A DNA stretch of 64,000 bases, taken from NCBI GenBank assembly GCA_002812745.2, contig NCSJ02000182.1:21169-85168 (forward strand). Direction: 5' to 3'. A model generated the notes under the pieces. The model searched no databases. It was not told the origin of the DNA and worked only from the letters and a program-made list of their open reading frames with translations. Position 1 is the first letter of the stretch. Each line of letters opens with the position of its first letter. Positions 36,801-49,323 of the stretch are shown one piece after another. Source of the stretch: Scytalidium lignicola (Eukaryota; Ascomycota; Leotiomycetes). Position numbers and translations under genes: made by a program.

Positions 36801-39800
36801 TAGTGCCATTTGCTGATGTAAACTTTCGAGCCTTGGATTATCTTAGTTTCCAAGACCTTGGTATGGGGAATCCATTGATCCAATTTCTCTGCATGGCGTG
36901 GAGGTGGTGCAGCCCATGAGACGTTGATGCTGATTTGGGGAAGGCTGAACTTAGCTCTGAGGAGCTCGTCTTCGAATTTTGCATTTTTGCGATAGAAGAA
37001 TTTGAACTGGATAAGTTTACTGTCTTTGATATAGGATCCAGAAGTAATGTAACCCCTGTTGTCATATCGGACGACTTGTCCATTAAGATTTCCCTCAATG
37101 CAATGACGTTCTATTGGTAGCTTCGAATTCCGGGTCTGAGTATCTTGTGAATATTCGTACTTAAACCGATTGGCGACTGACTCATAGGCGTACTCCTCCC
37201 TTTGAAGCAGGCTCAAGTTTTCTGAATAAGTATTGATGGCCATAAGAGATTTCCGTTCCGTTGGCTCTTGTTTGTGTAATCCGGAATACTGATGGAGTTG
37301 GTAGATACCGTCTGCCTGGGCTTTGAGAAAGCAGGTGGATGGTCCACTGATACTTTCAACAACGATCCTGTGTTTGCCGATGACCGTTTTCATGCCTTTC
37401 ATATTAGTGTAAAGCTCAAAGATGTGTTTTCGGCCGTGAAACTGTAAGTGAAACATGTTAATATCATCAGATAGACTTCAAGTGATAGCAGAGCGTACCA
37501 GAAAAAGAGGAAGGATAATATTCTGCAGTGTCTTGCAGAATTTCCAGACTGCGTTAAGAAAGAAGGTCACAGGCCAATGAATTATCCAAGGTGTTCCTGA
37601 AATAAGGTAGTCTAATTCCCTCTGGTATTCTGGGTCAGCGACGAGTGAGATAATGGTGATTTTGATGCCGGTTCTCAATGTATTGCGGATACGACATGCA
37701 AAATATTTGAGGAAGTCGACAAAATTTTCGTCAGAATTTTCCATTCTCGGAGACTCAGGAAAATTGAGGAATCTTTCGTAGCATGATTCTGAAGATTCTC
37801 TTCGGTATTGATTAGTGTGATCTGCCACAAGTGCTCTAGCAAAAGAAATGACGGAATGTGTTAATTGTACACCTAGATTGGATCGAGCAATATATTCTCC
37901 CACGCGAGATGGAAAGCCTCCGCAGAGGTTGGAGCTAATCCAGCCGAATTGGTCCGGAGACAGGTCGCAAGACTCGCCGTAGCATCGTTTGAGCAGAAAG
38001 TACCTGATGGCCATGGGCAAGTTATCCCAATCTCTGTCACAGTCCAGACCGAGAAGGAGATGTCGAAGTGTTAACTTGTCTCCACCTTCAATGGCCCTCT
38101 CACAGGAGGTATGAGAGGTTTCGAGCTGCCGCTTAACACCCTCTGGAATGGGGAGCTCCTTATCGCCACTATCACTCACGGCAAAAAGTTCTGCCAATAT
38201 CGAATGGTCGTGCGAGAGACCAAGTCTGGATTCAGCAGTAGCTTGAATTATAGCCTCCGCAGCTCTAATAAAACAGCACTATTAGCGTATGACAAAACCA
38301 CTAGAAAAGGATTCAACTCACATTTTACAGTTCCGGCTAATGTCTATGATCGATTCATTTTCCACAAGTTCAGCGCCGATAAAAACAAGGATGTGCAGTC
38401 GATCATCCATAATCCTGCTGATAGATCTCATTTTCCGTTCTTGTTGGAGATAGCCCATTGGTACTAGGTCTACGATAGTCTCACTATCTCGCCAGAATTT
38501 CGCTGCCTGATGGGCTATATTTTGTTCAAACGCACCGTTCACGGCCTTTGATTCGTATTTGCGATCTTGAGGTATCAAGATATTCATTATCTCGATTCCT
38601 GGGTGGTGCAATGGATCGAGTCTATAGCGATATTCGGCGGGGATTGCACATGCAGTATTATATATCTCTGCCAAAGTCGTCTGTGACAATGGAGTATGAG
38701 ATGTAATAGTGCCACCAGACTGAAATATCGGCGTCATATCCACGTTAATATCGCCTTTGTCGTCTTGAAATGTTGGCACCCCTATCTTAGAGGTCCATAT
38801 TGAGAGCAGGGCGGCCGTCCAAGTTCCAATGGCTAAAGCTATAACACTGCTATACGGAAATAGCGGGTAAAGACGACTCAGAATAGAACCAATAGTGAGA
38901 CCAAGGATCGCAGCTACGAGGAGAACCTTGAATGCGGTTGGTCCGGTGAATATCCTGTTGTACTGATACCAAAGAAGACCCGTATAGGCGCCAATGTAAG
39001 CCATAAACATGATCGCAGCATCTCCGTAGGCCTCAAATGCCCAGATAAGCGCTGCAGCGACAGATAATCCCCAGATGTGTATAACGAAGAACTTGATAAG
39101 ATACTTCCAATAAAGTTGTCTTTTTGCCCTAGCATCATTGATGGCAACCTCTCGAAGGAATGTCAAGGAAGGAATGCGCTGAGGAATTACTTTGTTCGCG
39201 AGTGCCCACAGAGGCTGCCCTACACCATCGAGCGCGAGTGCGCCAACAAGATAATACGCCAGTCCGAAGCCTACTGAAAGACGGTATGTCTCGTTGGTCG
39301 CATCTGAGAGACCTAGTATTGAACCGCCAGAAATCAGTTTCACCCACTTGTCCAGCAGCGCAATGACAAAGTAGAGTAGGCCACACCACACATCGTCACT
39401 GGCCTCACGCCAATGGATAAATGCATTGTGGAGCTTGAGGCCTTTCTGCGTATCTTTCAACGTTTCCACGCCTGCTTTACACTGAAGATTCCACGTCGGG
39501 CTATATGGGTATGGCATCTTGGTTCTTGAGTATTTGCAATACCAATCCATCAGAAACAATGTAGTCTCATATCCCTCTGCTAGTCGCAAAACAAATTCGT
39601 CAGTTGTAGGGCTGGCCCAGCGTCTGCGGTTTAGTTCCTTGAGAACGTCGGCCAGGAGAGCCCTTCGTGGAAGTGGCGTTGCAGCAAGGTCTGTAGCCTT
39701 TTCGGAGGGACTGGATTTTGACTCGCTTGGTACTTTTGTCTTGGTGTACCAATTGACTACCTCGGTATCCGTGACACAAGGCACCTTGAGGTACCAGGTA

Positions 39801-42800
39801 GCCCATTGGGACATGACCTTTCGAAGGCCTAACAGAAGCGCGACCAGGAAAACGGCCAAAACAAGCAGATATATCAGTACATCGTGTTGTTGAATCCATA
39901 TCGTGACGATGGGCGAAATAAAGAGCAGTGGCACGCACATGATAATTATTGTTCTTCCCTGTAAAGTTGAATTACTCATTAGCAGAAAATTCCAGGGTAT
40001 AAAGAGAAAAGCAACAGAATACTTGAACAGTCGTACTCACCGATTGAAATTTGAATCCTGGAAGCTGGTATATAGAGAGAGCGGACAGTGCCAAAAGGTA
40101 CATTGTGAGCAGAAAGAGATATACGAAGAATATAATCCCAGCGTAGAATCCTTTAGTAAGACCGATACATATCAAAGCTAATATGCCACCGAGAAGGCAA
40201 ACTGACAATCCAGCAATGAAGCGAGTGAGCACATACATGTTCATCGCAGGGTAAACCATGCAGTTGAGGTAGTAGCTACCCCCAGAGCTTATCCATGTCC
40301 CAATTGCACCGCAGAGCAAAAGAGATATCATAAGGGCTGTAGTGGCCATGTCCTTCTCATCGTCGCTCATAAAAGCTGTGAGGTAGAGGCCTCGTCCAAA
40401 AATCGTAAGCAAGATAATATCAACGAGAGCCGGTAGGGCAAAGATGGCCAGGAAAGTAGCTTGATAGCTCATCGAGACATCCGCCCTTGTAGCTTCGGGA
40501 TCCAAGTCAATCAGTTTGGATGCGTATGCAGTGGGGAGCTCGGTCCGACTATCATCTGGCTCTGGGGGTTGGTATTTCTTATAGTAAGAACTGTATCTGT
40601 TGGCGAGAATTGCTCCCAGAGCATTGGGAGTCATGTCGAAATAAGTCTCACAGCGTGAGCCCAAGGCGAACATTTCCGCGAAGCAGGCTGCTTGATCTGA
40701 ATGAGCGTTTGGAAGAGGATTACGGTCGAGAACCTCTAGATATACCTCGCTAAGGGCTAGTTTCCGGAAGGCGCAGATAACTGACAAGGCAAAGATGTCT
40801 GCACTGGCATCAATCTGGTCCTTCTGCAGTACTGTTTTGAGGACGACCTCAATTTGGGAAAGGAGTTGAGTTTGACCACCCATGAGGATGTCCCGGACAC
40901 GCACATCGATTTCTGAAAATAAGGAGACGGCAGCCGAATCGTCAAGGGACTGACAATTTCGTTCTCTATGCCAAGCAAGGCGAGACAGTACTAGATCCGA
41001 TGCCGAAATCTTACCACCGAGATACGTACTCGCGTTCATAGCCCTGAGCTGTGCGAGCGACGGACGTTCCAGTAGCTGGTATTCGCAACAAGATCGTAAT
41101 CTTGCTGAGATGGTCGAGCACTCTTCGGATTTCGAGAGTACCAGCCTCTGCACGAATAGAATTATCTCTGTCGGAGTAAGTTGCTCGATGTCCAGTACAA
41201 GTCGCGAAGGTAACTCGAAAGACTCTGTCGGAGATCCAGTCGGCTCGAACAAAGCCATCTCTGCCAAGAAGCACTGAGCCCTCAAATATCCCTTGCTAGA
41301 CAGGAACGTGTGAAGGATGGTACCAGCGCGGTCTCGCGCATTGCCTGAGATATAGATGGAAGTGGCACCTGGCTTATCGTCAACGTCGTCAACGTTGTAA
41401 AGCCCCCAGAACTGTTGATTCAAATTACTGTGGAATCCAGAGTCCAATCCGACATAGACACGGAGACCATCCATATTATCATTGCTGCTTGCGAGAAGAA
41501 GTTCAATCAAATTCTTGACGGCTGGGGATGTAATTGAAGTTTTTGCCCAGGACTCATGGCTCTCGTACATATCATTTAGCTGTCGACCAATACGGTGAAG
41601 CTCCTCCGATTTAAGTGGTTCTAGCAGATTGAGGTCTCTGAGGCGGCGCTGCGTTTCGACGAGGTCACTAAAATCTTCGGACGAACAATGCATACCGAGT
41701 TGAAAACAACCCAGTCCCGTGTAGTCGTGGCCACGGGGAGAAAATGAAAACGGATCAGTTGATGCTTCATCGCTTGGCGATTGCCAGCAGGCAAAGTCGC
41801 CAACTAGAGTAGAATTGCTTATAGGTCGATCTTCCGATTTAGATGGCAACATAGACAGTTTTTCTCTCAAATTTGGTACGAATGAATTCAAAGAATCATA
41901 GATAGCATGGTCGCCACTTGGTCCTTGCGAGATCTGCAGCAGAATGTCAGTTGTGGAGTAGTTCGAGTTCACCCATGAAGGCATTACCTTGTTATTCAAC
42001 CGCCATGTGTCGTTCGCATTTATAACTTCATCGTCTTTCAGCCACAGCATCGCTCCAAGGGGCTCTCCTGTCACCGTCTTCGTCGCCGCGATCTCTGCGT
42101 TGCTCAATGCTGCTCGGGATCCAATCCAACTGATCGCACTATTGAAGCTACACCAAACAAAGCTCCGCTTAACTGCAGCATGATCCAATTCCACATTGTC
42201 ATCAATTGTCTCCCACATCATAACGATGGAACCACTCATGCATTGCGCTGCGAATGCCCTCAAAGCTCGTCGCATATCAGCCATCTGGTAATAATTGCGT
42301 CTATCCCCATCAGGCAGGATGGTCCCATTACGACAGACGATCCCCGAAATGAGCTTAAGGTTGATGTCGCGGCATTCGCTCTCGGTAAGGAAAGCAGGCG
42401 GGGAGATCTCTAGGTAAATTTCAAGACCAAGACCCTCGATGAATTTAATGAGTTTACTGAAGATAACTGGCGGGAAAGTTGTTTGCCATTCAGCCAGGAG
42501 CACTCCAGTGAAACATGACTGCGCGTCCTGCGGTCGCTTGAGAGATGTAAGAAATTGGGCGACTTGCCCCAAAGATCGAATAATTTCAGTGGTGCTAGAG
42601 CTGCTATCGGATGCTACGAGCATGCCCACATCTAGTCGCGCAACTATATGCTTGGAGCTGCATTGGGATGTTATTGGATCCAAGACTCCTGCTTGTAGAG
42701 GGTCCAACACAATAATATCCCACTGCGCAAGCAGATGAGCCTGATTCGAGGTCGTTGGATTGTCAAAGCTCCCAAGAAACACCCCGAATGACTTGGGACT

Positions 42801-43350
42801 CTTCGTTTGCTCTCTTGGAGGAGAGAGATTTTCAGTCTTAGCTTTAAGATCATCAAGGTACCTTGTGACGGCTATGGGCACCTCTGAGATTCGGTGCCGT
42901 CCCTATTTCGCAAATCCCAATGTGAGCATGATCCTTGCAGACAAATCCAAGCACCTACCTTCCAATATTTGATCACTCTCTTGCATAGCAAAAACAACAA
43001 AAATCCAGAACCAACAACGAAAGAAAAAATTAAGAAGCTCGCTAAGACCTGATTGTCACCAGAAATTAGCAGTTATTCCAAGCAGCAGGCAACACCTAGC
43101 TAGTATGTCGCACCTTATCCCACCATGTTTTTGTCATAGAACTCCATCCTACCGCCGTCAACCCCAAATACTCCCCACTGGTGACGTTGAAAAAGGGCAT
43201 TATTAAAATTAAGAAACAGCAAACGAGCGTACTGAAGCCCCAAACTCTAAGGTAAAAGGCTTCAACGACACAACAATCTGTCCAAGAAGATAACCAATGC
43301 GGTGTGCATGCTGGGTGGTATGGCCAAGGTAGACTTTGGAATGAACACAC
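33848..43350 (-). CDS. gt4c: Gt4C-type galactosaminogalactan synthase: giant multi-span GT4 glycosyltransferase
   Basis: Nine exons on the minus strand have matching phases: 43114-43350, 42959-43048, 40041-42902, 38322-39958, 37499-38264, 35677-37441, 35155-35614, 34862-35072 and 33848-34804 (about 2,994 residues). Exons 1-2 encode two membrane spans. A long soluble region (about 110-900, from SFGVFLGSFDNPTTSNQAHL) follows, possibly a barrel fold. Many spans lie at about 908-1130 and 1330-1500. The C-terminal GT4 part starts near 2270 (GTWPMESGGVSACRRD) and carries the E-x7-E motif in VSEGLPLAMGEAALNG (E2686/E2694), then a basic Ser/Arg tail. GT4C links GalNAc/Gal into GAG and is thought to pass the chain across the plasma membrane. 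The GT part resembles bacterial PelF (inference). No ATG opens exon 1: its frame begins at 43350, and a 4-base first exon at 43406-43409 would fit. Confidence 0.85.
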
Positions 43351-45426
43351 TACAAATGAATAAGGGAAAATGCTAGTGAGTGAGTTGCATGGGGAAACAA
43401 TTTACTCATGGAATTTTGAACGAAAGCTGAATTAGAGACAAATTCGTTCGATCACAGGGGGGGAGGGAGGCTTGGATCAGTCCATTTTCCCAGCTCAAAG
43501 CGTGGCCGCAGGCCACAGGACATGTTCCGCCTTGCTAAATACATTTTCAGAGCCTCTGGACTAACTGAAGAAAATTTTGTCCAATCGTGAATGAGAAAAG
43601 TGGAGCTTCAATGCATTCAATTCAGAGTTTATTCGGAAAAATTCAATACAACAGCCACGCTGCGTTGGGGGCATCTTCCAGGGAGGAACGATTGACTGGC
43701 TTATTCCTCCTCTCTGCAGGCAGACCTGCCAATGATGCAATTGCAGCCTCGACCCAATGCTGTATACCCAGCACGGAGGTACGAGCGGAGCCACGCATAG
43801 AGAAATGGGGACGGACAACATCTCAGGTGGGATGGGCTGCCATCAATTCGCCCAAGCCACTAAGGCTTCACGGTGTAAACAAAACAAAGCAGCGGCTATA
43901 AAAAGAAATCCCGACAGATGCCAAAATTCTTTTGCCGATGACGTCTTGCCCGTAGTGAGGTGGGATGTTTGGGACCCTGGCAACAGATCTATTGCCTTCT
44001 TGCAGAAGAGGCGTCAAGCGGCAGCTAATGACACGGGTTCTTTTCCCCACAACGTCTAGGCCCCTAGCGCAGTTGGATGCTGGACCCTGGACCAAGATCT
44101 CACGTACTGTATTGCTAATATCGCCTGTTGTTGCCCTGCAGGAACGAGGGGGAATCAGTTGTTTGGATTGAGTTTAGCTCTGTTCAGGGGTGAGAGGTCG
44201 GCAAGCAGAAGAGACAGCTTGTGAAAGGAGGCGCAAAAGACGGGGTAAGGGAGGTGCCACGAGGGACCCTGTACCATTACCATCTGAGCTGAAAGCTGGC
44301 CATTAGTTACTGTAAGTAATAGCGACAGTGTTTTATTGATGAGATGAGAATTTAGCCGCAGGGATTGGACGGCGCTCTCACGTGATGTGTAACCATTGCC
44401 ATCGCAGAAATCAGTTCATTCAATATTGTGACGTGTGGGTGATCCCTGACGCAGCCCCGCGAATGACGGATAAATGCGATTTTTGAACATCAGGCTCGTC
44501 GTTCCACTCCACCAAGCTGTACTCTACTAAGCGGAGGGCCTAAGCCCTAGGGACAGCATAACTTATATCTTGCTAGAAGGTAGCTGAGTCAGGGCCTGAA
44601 GCCATAGGGCAACGCATGGATGGGGTGGGTCTGCGTCGTATGCCGCACATTGGTGCCGGAAGAAAATACTAAACTCCGGGCCATGCGGAACTGATTAGAT
44701 TATTCATCCGGCTTCCGGTTCATCCGCCGTTCTGAGGAAGAAGCGCCCGGGTCTTGGCGCTTAGGTCTTGGCGCTTAGGTCTTGGCGCTAAGCCACGGGA
44801 CATCCTTCATTCCTCTATATGTCTCGGCGCCTCACAACATGGATCTTCTCCAAACCCATCAAACCTTCACGAGCTCTGGAGACTCGATTTTTGTCGTGGT
44901 CAAACAGGGATGCGCCTCCATAATTGAACTCGTCATGATGACCATAGAATTCGAGAATTTCGTATTGCCTGCGGTACCGCGAAGCCACAATGACTCCAGC
45001 GTCGCATCCCGGTCAAGAGCTATATGTGAGGCAGCCCACTTTTTCAACTCGAAAAAAATAACATGAATGTCGTTATTTCGTTATTTCGTCTGAGATGGCC
45101 ACCAACAGCCTCTTTGGGCTTCTTCTCGCCCAGAGTCGAGACCCCTTCTAGCCAAATCGGAGTAATATGGCTAGCTAGAATGCTTTTGTCTCGAGAGGGT
45201 GGCGTCGTACACAGTTCCCACCCAGCTTGAGTATTGCAGCCTCATCGATATTGGCAGGAAAATCTGTCGAGGGGAACAGCTCGTTTGTGTAAGACGCCGC
45301 TATATGGTGAAGTGATCTGGACAAATCTAGTAGTTATTATTTATCCCAAAAGCTGCAACAAGACTATTATGTAAATTTGTGCTGTAGTCCTGATTTGTGT
45401 TCAACTCTTGCAGTCCATCGCCGATC
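43351..45426. promoter_or_regulatory. Divergent promoter region of gt4c and uge3
   Basis: A 2.1-kb spacer without credible coding signal between the two divergent GAG genes, long enough to hold shared control elements. It contains a 15-bp palindrome, GTGGCCGCAGGCCAC at 43502-43516, and a tandem repeat at 44750. In Aspergillus the cluster genes are controlled by developmental regulators such as StuA, MedA and SomA; I could not place their sites with confidence. Confidence 0.5.
44750..44791. repeat. Three tandem 14-bp repeats upstream of uge3
   Basis: GGTCTTGGCGCTTA occurs three times head to tail (third copy ends TAA), 640 bases before the uge3 start. It could be a regulatory array or simple slippage. 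Confidence 0.7.
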
Positions 45427-46728
45427 ATGTACGAAAATTCCTGCCTACCTGCGAAATCCCTTTCTTCTAGAGCATCCTCTCACATCTCTCTTTCTGCACC
45501 AAGTACTCCATTTTCAGAGTCTTGCTTGTCCCTTTCCACTGTGGCCACTCCTGCAACTGAGGTTTCTGCTCTTTTCGGAAATGCTCAAAGCAGTTCGTCG
45601 TTTAACGAGTCCTCGGGCGATGATTTCATTCTTGTTGTTGGAGGTCTCGGATACATTGGAAGCCACACCTCATGGGAACTGTTGAAAGCAGGGCAGAATG
45701 TCATTATCATCGACAACCTCAGCAACTCCAATCTAGATGTGTTCCATAAGCTTCGGTCCCTGAGGAACAGACACTTCAAGACACGAAGAAGTCGGCCACT
45801 GCTAGACTTCTTCAAAGCCGACTACCGCGATCAACAGCAGCTGCGGCCCATCCTCACAAGATACGGAAATCCCCTAGCGTCCCACGTTGAATCATCACAG
45901 TCCACGATCAGTGGTGTCATCCACTTTGCCGCGTACAAATCGGTGGGCGAGAGCTTCGAAAAACCCCTGGAGTATTATGCCAATAATGTCGGCGGCATGA
46001 TCGATTTCTGCACCACGCTCGCCGAATTCAACATTAAGACCTTCATCTTCTCTTCATCTGCCACCGTCTACGGCAGTCTCGCAAGCAAAGAAGGGAGATT
46101 TGTCGAAAAGCAATGCGACCGCAGCAGCTGTGTCGGTCTCACCAATCCATATGGCCGAACAAAATGGATGTGCGAGGCCATTCTCAACGACCTCGCCGCG
46201 TCCGACCCCTCATGGACCATCATGGCGCTTCGCTACTTCAATCCCATCGGCTGCGACCCGTCCGGTTTGCTAGGGGAGGATCCTCGCGACACGCCGAACA
46301 ACTTGATGCCCATCGTGATCAAGGCCATGATGGGCGAGTCGCCAGCACTGAACATCTTCGGCACCGACTGGGATACACCGGATGGTACTGCCATTCGTGA
46401 CTTCATCCACGTCAGCGATCTCGCCAATGGACACCTGGCCGCACTGAAAGCCGCGAAATCCTTCACCAGCGGCTACCATACATTCAACTTGGGCACTGGC
46501 TCCGGCCATTCTGTTAAGAATGTCATCAACGCGATGGAACAAGCCTCTGGGAGGACGGTTCCAATCAAGGTGAGTGGGCGGCGAAAGGGCGACATTGGTG
46601 TCTGCGTTGCCGAGTCATCCAAATCAGCCGTCATGCTAGGTTGGAAGGCGGAGCGCACGCTGAATGATGCCTGTGAGGACATTTGCCGTTACTTGAAGCT
46701 TAATGATACAGGTGGCATTTCAGCTTGA
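45427..46728 (+). CDS. uge3: UDP-glucose 4-epimerase, Uge3 type
   Basis: A single exon of 433 residues from ATG 45427. The core is the extended short-chain dehydrogenase fold of GalE enzymes: VGGLGYIGSH (72-80) binds NAD, IDNLSNS follows, HFAAYKSVGES is the usual GalE loop, and SSSATVYG (S211) with YGRTK (Y242, K246) form the catalytic triad. LRYFNPIGCDPSG and RDFIHVSDLANGH are further landmarks. It interconverts UDP-Glc/UDP-Gal and, in the Uge3 group, UDP-GlcNAc/UDP-GalNAc, giving both GAG sugars. A Ser/Thr-rich extension of about 65 residues precedes the core, longer than in housekeeping GalE. The neighbours (gt4c divergent, GH135 and Agd3 downstream) argue for the Uge3 role rather than the Leloir enzyme. 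Substrate range cannot be proven from sequence. Confidence 0.88.
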   Translation: MYENSCLPAKSLSSRASSHISLSAPSTPFSESCLSLSTVATPATEVSALFGNAQSSSSFNESSGDDFILVVGGLGYIGSHTSWELLKAGQNVIIIDNLSNSNLDVFHKLRSLRNRHFKTRRSRPLLDFFKADYRDQQQLRPILTRYGNPLASHVESSQSTISGVIHFAAYKSVGESFEKPLEYYANNVGGMIDFCTTLAEFNIKTFIFSSSATVYGSLASKEGRFVEKQCDRSSCVGLTNPYGRTKWMCEAILNDLAASDPSWTIMALRYFNPIGCDPSGLLGEDPRDTPNNLMPIVIKAMMGESPALNIFGTDWDTPDGTAIRDFIHVSDLANGHLAALKAAKSFTSGYHTFNLGTGSGHSVKNVINAMEQASGRTVPIKVSGRRKGDIGVCVAESSKSAVMLGWKAERTLNDACEDICRYLKLNDTGGISA

Positions 46729-47629
46729 TATCAGATTGCAATTGGGATGCTTAGCCAGTTCTGTTTTTCATCGTTTCGTTAATTTGGGCACTTAGAAAGT
46801 AAGGTAATGTCGTACGCCGAGGTTGCATCATTGTCAATGCAAATTTGTGAAATTTGCAACATCTAAAATGATGCATTGTATTTGGCGCACTTGTTATGAG
46901 AATTCTCCTGGTGCAAAGATCGATAATAATATATCTTTGCTCTGAAGTTAATTACTGTGTAGTTGTCTCCTTAGCCGATAATTACATAAGCAGAATTCTG
47001 ACGATCATTCTTGGGATATGTTGGACGAAATGTGGATGGATGGTTTTTTGGAGTTTTACGGCAAAATTAGGCATGTAGTTAGGAAATTTAATATTTGTTA
47101 CGATTAAGGCCATAGTAATGAGACAGCTTTGGAATTTCTGATTTACTCCCCTAATACAGTCTCTGCGGGCAATTTTGTACTGAAAGGAGGGGTTCGGTGT
47201 ACTGTACAGGCTGATTCTGCCGGCCATATTAGGAAAACTTAAGATGCTGTTTTAACAACTCGAGCCACTTTTTGCCTGGTGAAGTTTGCGAATGGCAAGT
47301 GTTTTCAAATAAAGCGGCGCGATTTATTATTTACCGCCCAGCAAGGTTAAAAAGCCCCTGTACGTTTTGTCCCAAGAGGTAATACTTATTTTGCGCCCCT
47401 GAGGCTGTGTTATGGGTGTGCGCACCTTCATTTGATAGGTGTCGAGATTAGATTAACTCATCCCCAGGATTGTTCTGGGCCGCCGATAACAATACCTAGT
47501 AAGAATGTAACTTTAACATACAATAGATAACGAAGACTCTCTCGCCTTTTTCTTGTTCATAAAATGCCGTCTACTTCTAGAAACCTTAAGACTAAGTGAT
47601 TTCTGCGTTTCCACAATACCTTCGCAGCT
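46729..47629. other. Intergenic, no gene seen
   Basis: Spacer between uge3 and the first GH135 gene with no coding signal. It should contain the uge3 terminator and the sph3 promoter. Confidence 0.5.
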
Positions 47630-48766
47630 ATGAATTTTTCCGACAAGTTTCCACGCACTGGACCTAAACGGCGGAGGGGTCCGTTAATCATAGTTGCTGT
47701 CATCGTCGGCATCGCGATTTTTCTTACAATCGTGGTTCCACTGGCCGTGATACTGCCCAAACGAAAACATATCCACGGCCTTAAATCGACCGTTCTAATG
47801 CCATTGTACATTTATCCTACAGATGGTGCTTTTGACCCACTCTATACGGTGTAAGTCTCACGTTCTACTATACTACGCTACGAAAGTGCTTCCATTTAGA
47901 CATGATGCTGATTTTATTCAACCAGGTTGACAGCTCACCCGAATCTGAACTTCACCATCGTCGTGAATCCAGATAGTGGCCCTGGGTCAACACCATATCC
48001 GGGTGATGACTTCGTCCCTCAGATCCAACGGTTAAATACATATCCTAATGTACAAACCGTAGGATACGTCCGGACTGGGTATGCCTCCAGGAATATCACA
48101 TCCGTTCTTCAGGATGTGTCTCGATATTCTGGCTGGGCTTTTAACACGAGCTCGAATACGCCGACCGGTCTAGCCTTGCACGGCATATTCTTCGACGAGG
48201 TGGTTAGCACATACTCGCCCGAGGCTGCGGAGTATATGAAAACCATTAACCTCGCAGTCCAAAATGCGACCGGCCTGCTGCCCAACAGAACAGTAAGGGA
48301 GAAACGGACAATATTTTTTTCGCCCCTCTCTATTTCCGAGTCTGGGCAGGTCTGGGCGTTTTCTCAACGCATTGACCGGTCCAGTCACTTAGCTCCCGTT
48401 ACCTTTTCAGCCCTGTAGAGATGCCCATGAATGACAGCTAACTTGATTGGTCCTTAGATCATCCACAACCCCGGAACAATACCGGATGCCGGCCTCTCGG
48501 ATCCGAACACAGACATCACCGTCGTTTTTGAAGAGTCGTATCACGACTATGAGGCCGATGAGGCTGCGCTGGCAGCACTTTCCCAAGACAGGTCGTCCTA
48601 CAGCTACATCGTACACTCGCTTCCCTCCAACATCGGGCTAGGGAATTTCGTGGCTGGGATGAGTCGTCATGCCGAGTTTTTGTTCGTGACAAGTCTGGAC
48701 CGGGACTATTACAAGAGTTTTGGACCCGACTGGACGAGCTTCATCAGCGTCATGTCAAAGCTGTAG
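47630..48766 (+). CDS. sph3: Spherulin-4 family GH135 hydrolase, membrane-anchored (Sph3 type)
   Basis: Three exons, 47630-47850, 47926-48292 and 48458-48766, phases consistent, 298 residues. A basic cytosolic start (GPKRRRG) is followed by one signal-anchor span (PLIIVAVIVGIAIFLTIVV, about 18-43), the layout known for Sph3. The barrel begins MPLYIYPTDGAFDPLY. FTIVVNPDSGPG, VQTVGYVRTGY, HGIFFDEV (D164/E165) and VVFEESY (E221/E222) carry the conserved acidic residues of the active-site groove. YIVHSLP and FLFVTSLDRDYYKSFGPDW close the fold. Sph3 is an endo-acting N-acetylgalactosaminidase that cuts GAG and is needed for its production in Aspergillus. It lies between uge3 and a second GH135 gene. 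Confidence 0.9.
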
Positions 48767-49323
48767 CCGATTGTGGGCGATGGGTAGGACAGGGGCAGGA
48801 CAGGGGCAGGACAGGGGCAAGGCGGCCGGGTTGACAGATTCAAGCTGAGGATCCCAATCCGTCATGTACCTCATTATTTAGTCCGCAGGATGTCATCCAA
48901 TATACTTAATAAGCAAGGTGGGGTTTGGGTAGGGCATTATCACTGTATTTTATTATTGTATTGCGCCTCAATAATAATGGGGACACCGACAAGACAGGAG
49001 CTGATCAAAAAAGTCAAGACTTCTACAGGGTTCAGGATCATGGAGGATGAAGGTGGGGAGGGGGAAGAGGGGGAAGAGGGGAATACCGGAAATACCTCCT
49101 GTGAACGTATCCGTAGATGCAACTCCTAGCGAGCTCAGTACTGTAGTGCATGCTCTCTCTTCTGTCTTAGTTGAGAAACATTTCAAAACAACACTAGCAA
49201 ATTAAATAAATAGAAAAGGTTCCATCACACACGGCCTCACCGCGCCTTTCCAAGCAATAATAAAATAAAATTCGTCTCGGCACACTTTTCGAAACCCACT
49301 CGGACCGCTGATTCGGCAGCGCG
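48767..49323. other. Intergenic between the two GH135 genes
   Basis: Contains three tandem copies of an 11-mer (AGGACAGGGGC) at about 48786-48818 and a purine-rich GGGGAAGA tract at about 49053-49085. No coding signal. Confidence 0.5.

Noticed and set aside
33848..42881. Five or six separate minus-strand genes
   Set aside because: All junctions have good donors, acceptors and matching phases, and the parts read as one Gt4C-like protein.
43561..44171. Several overlapping 70-100-residue frames between gt4c and uge3
   Set aside because: Frames on both strands overlap each other with no family resemblance; better explained as promoter DNA.
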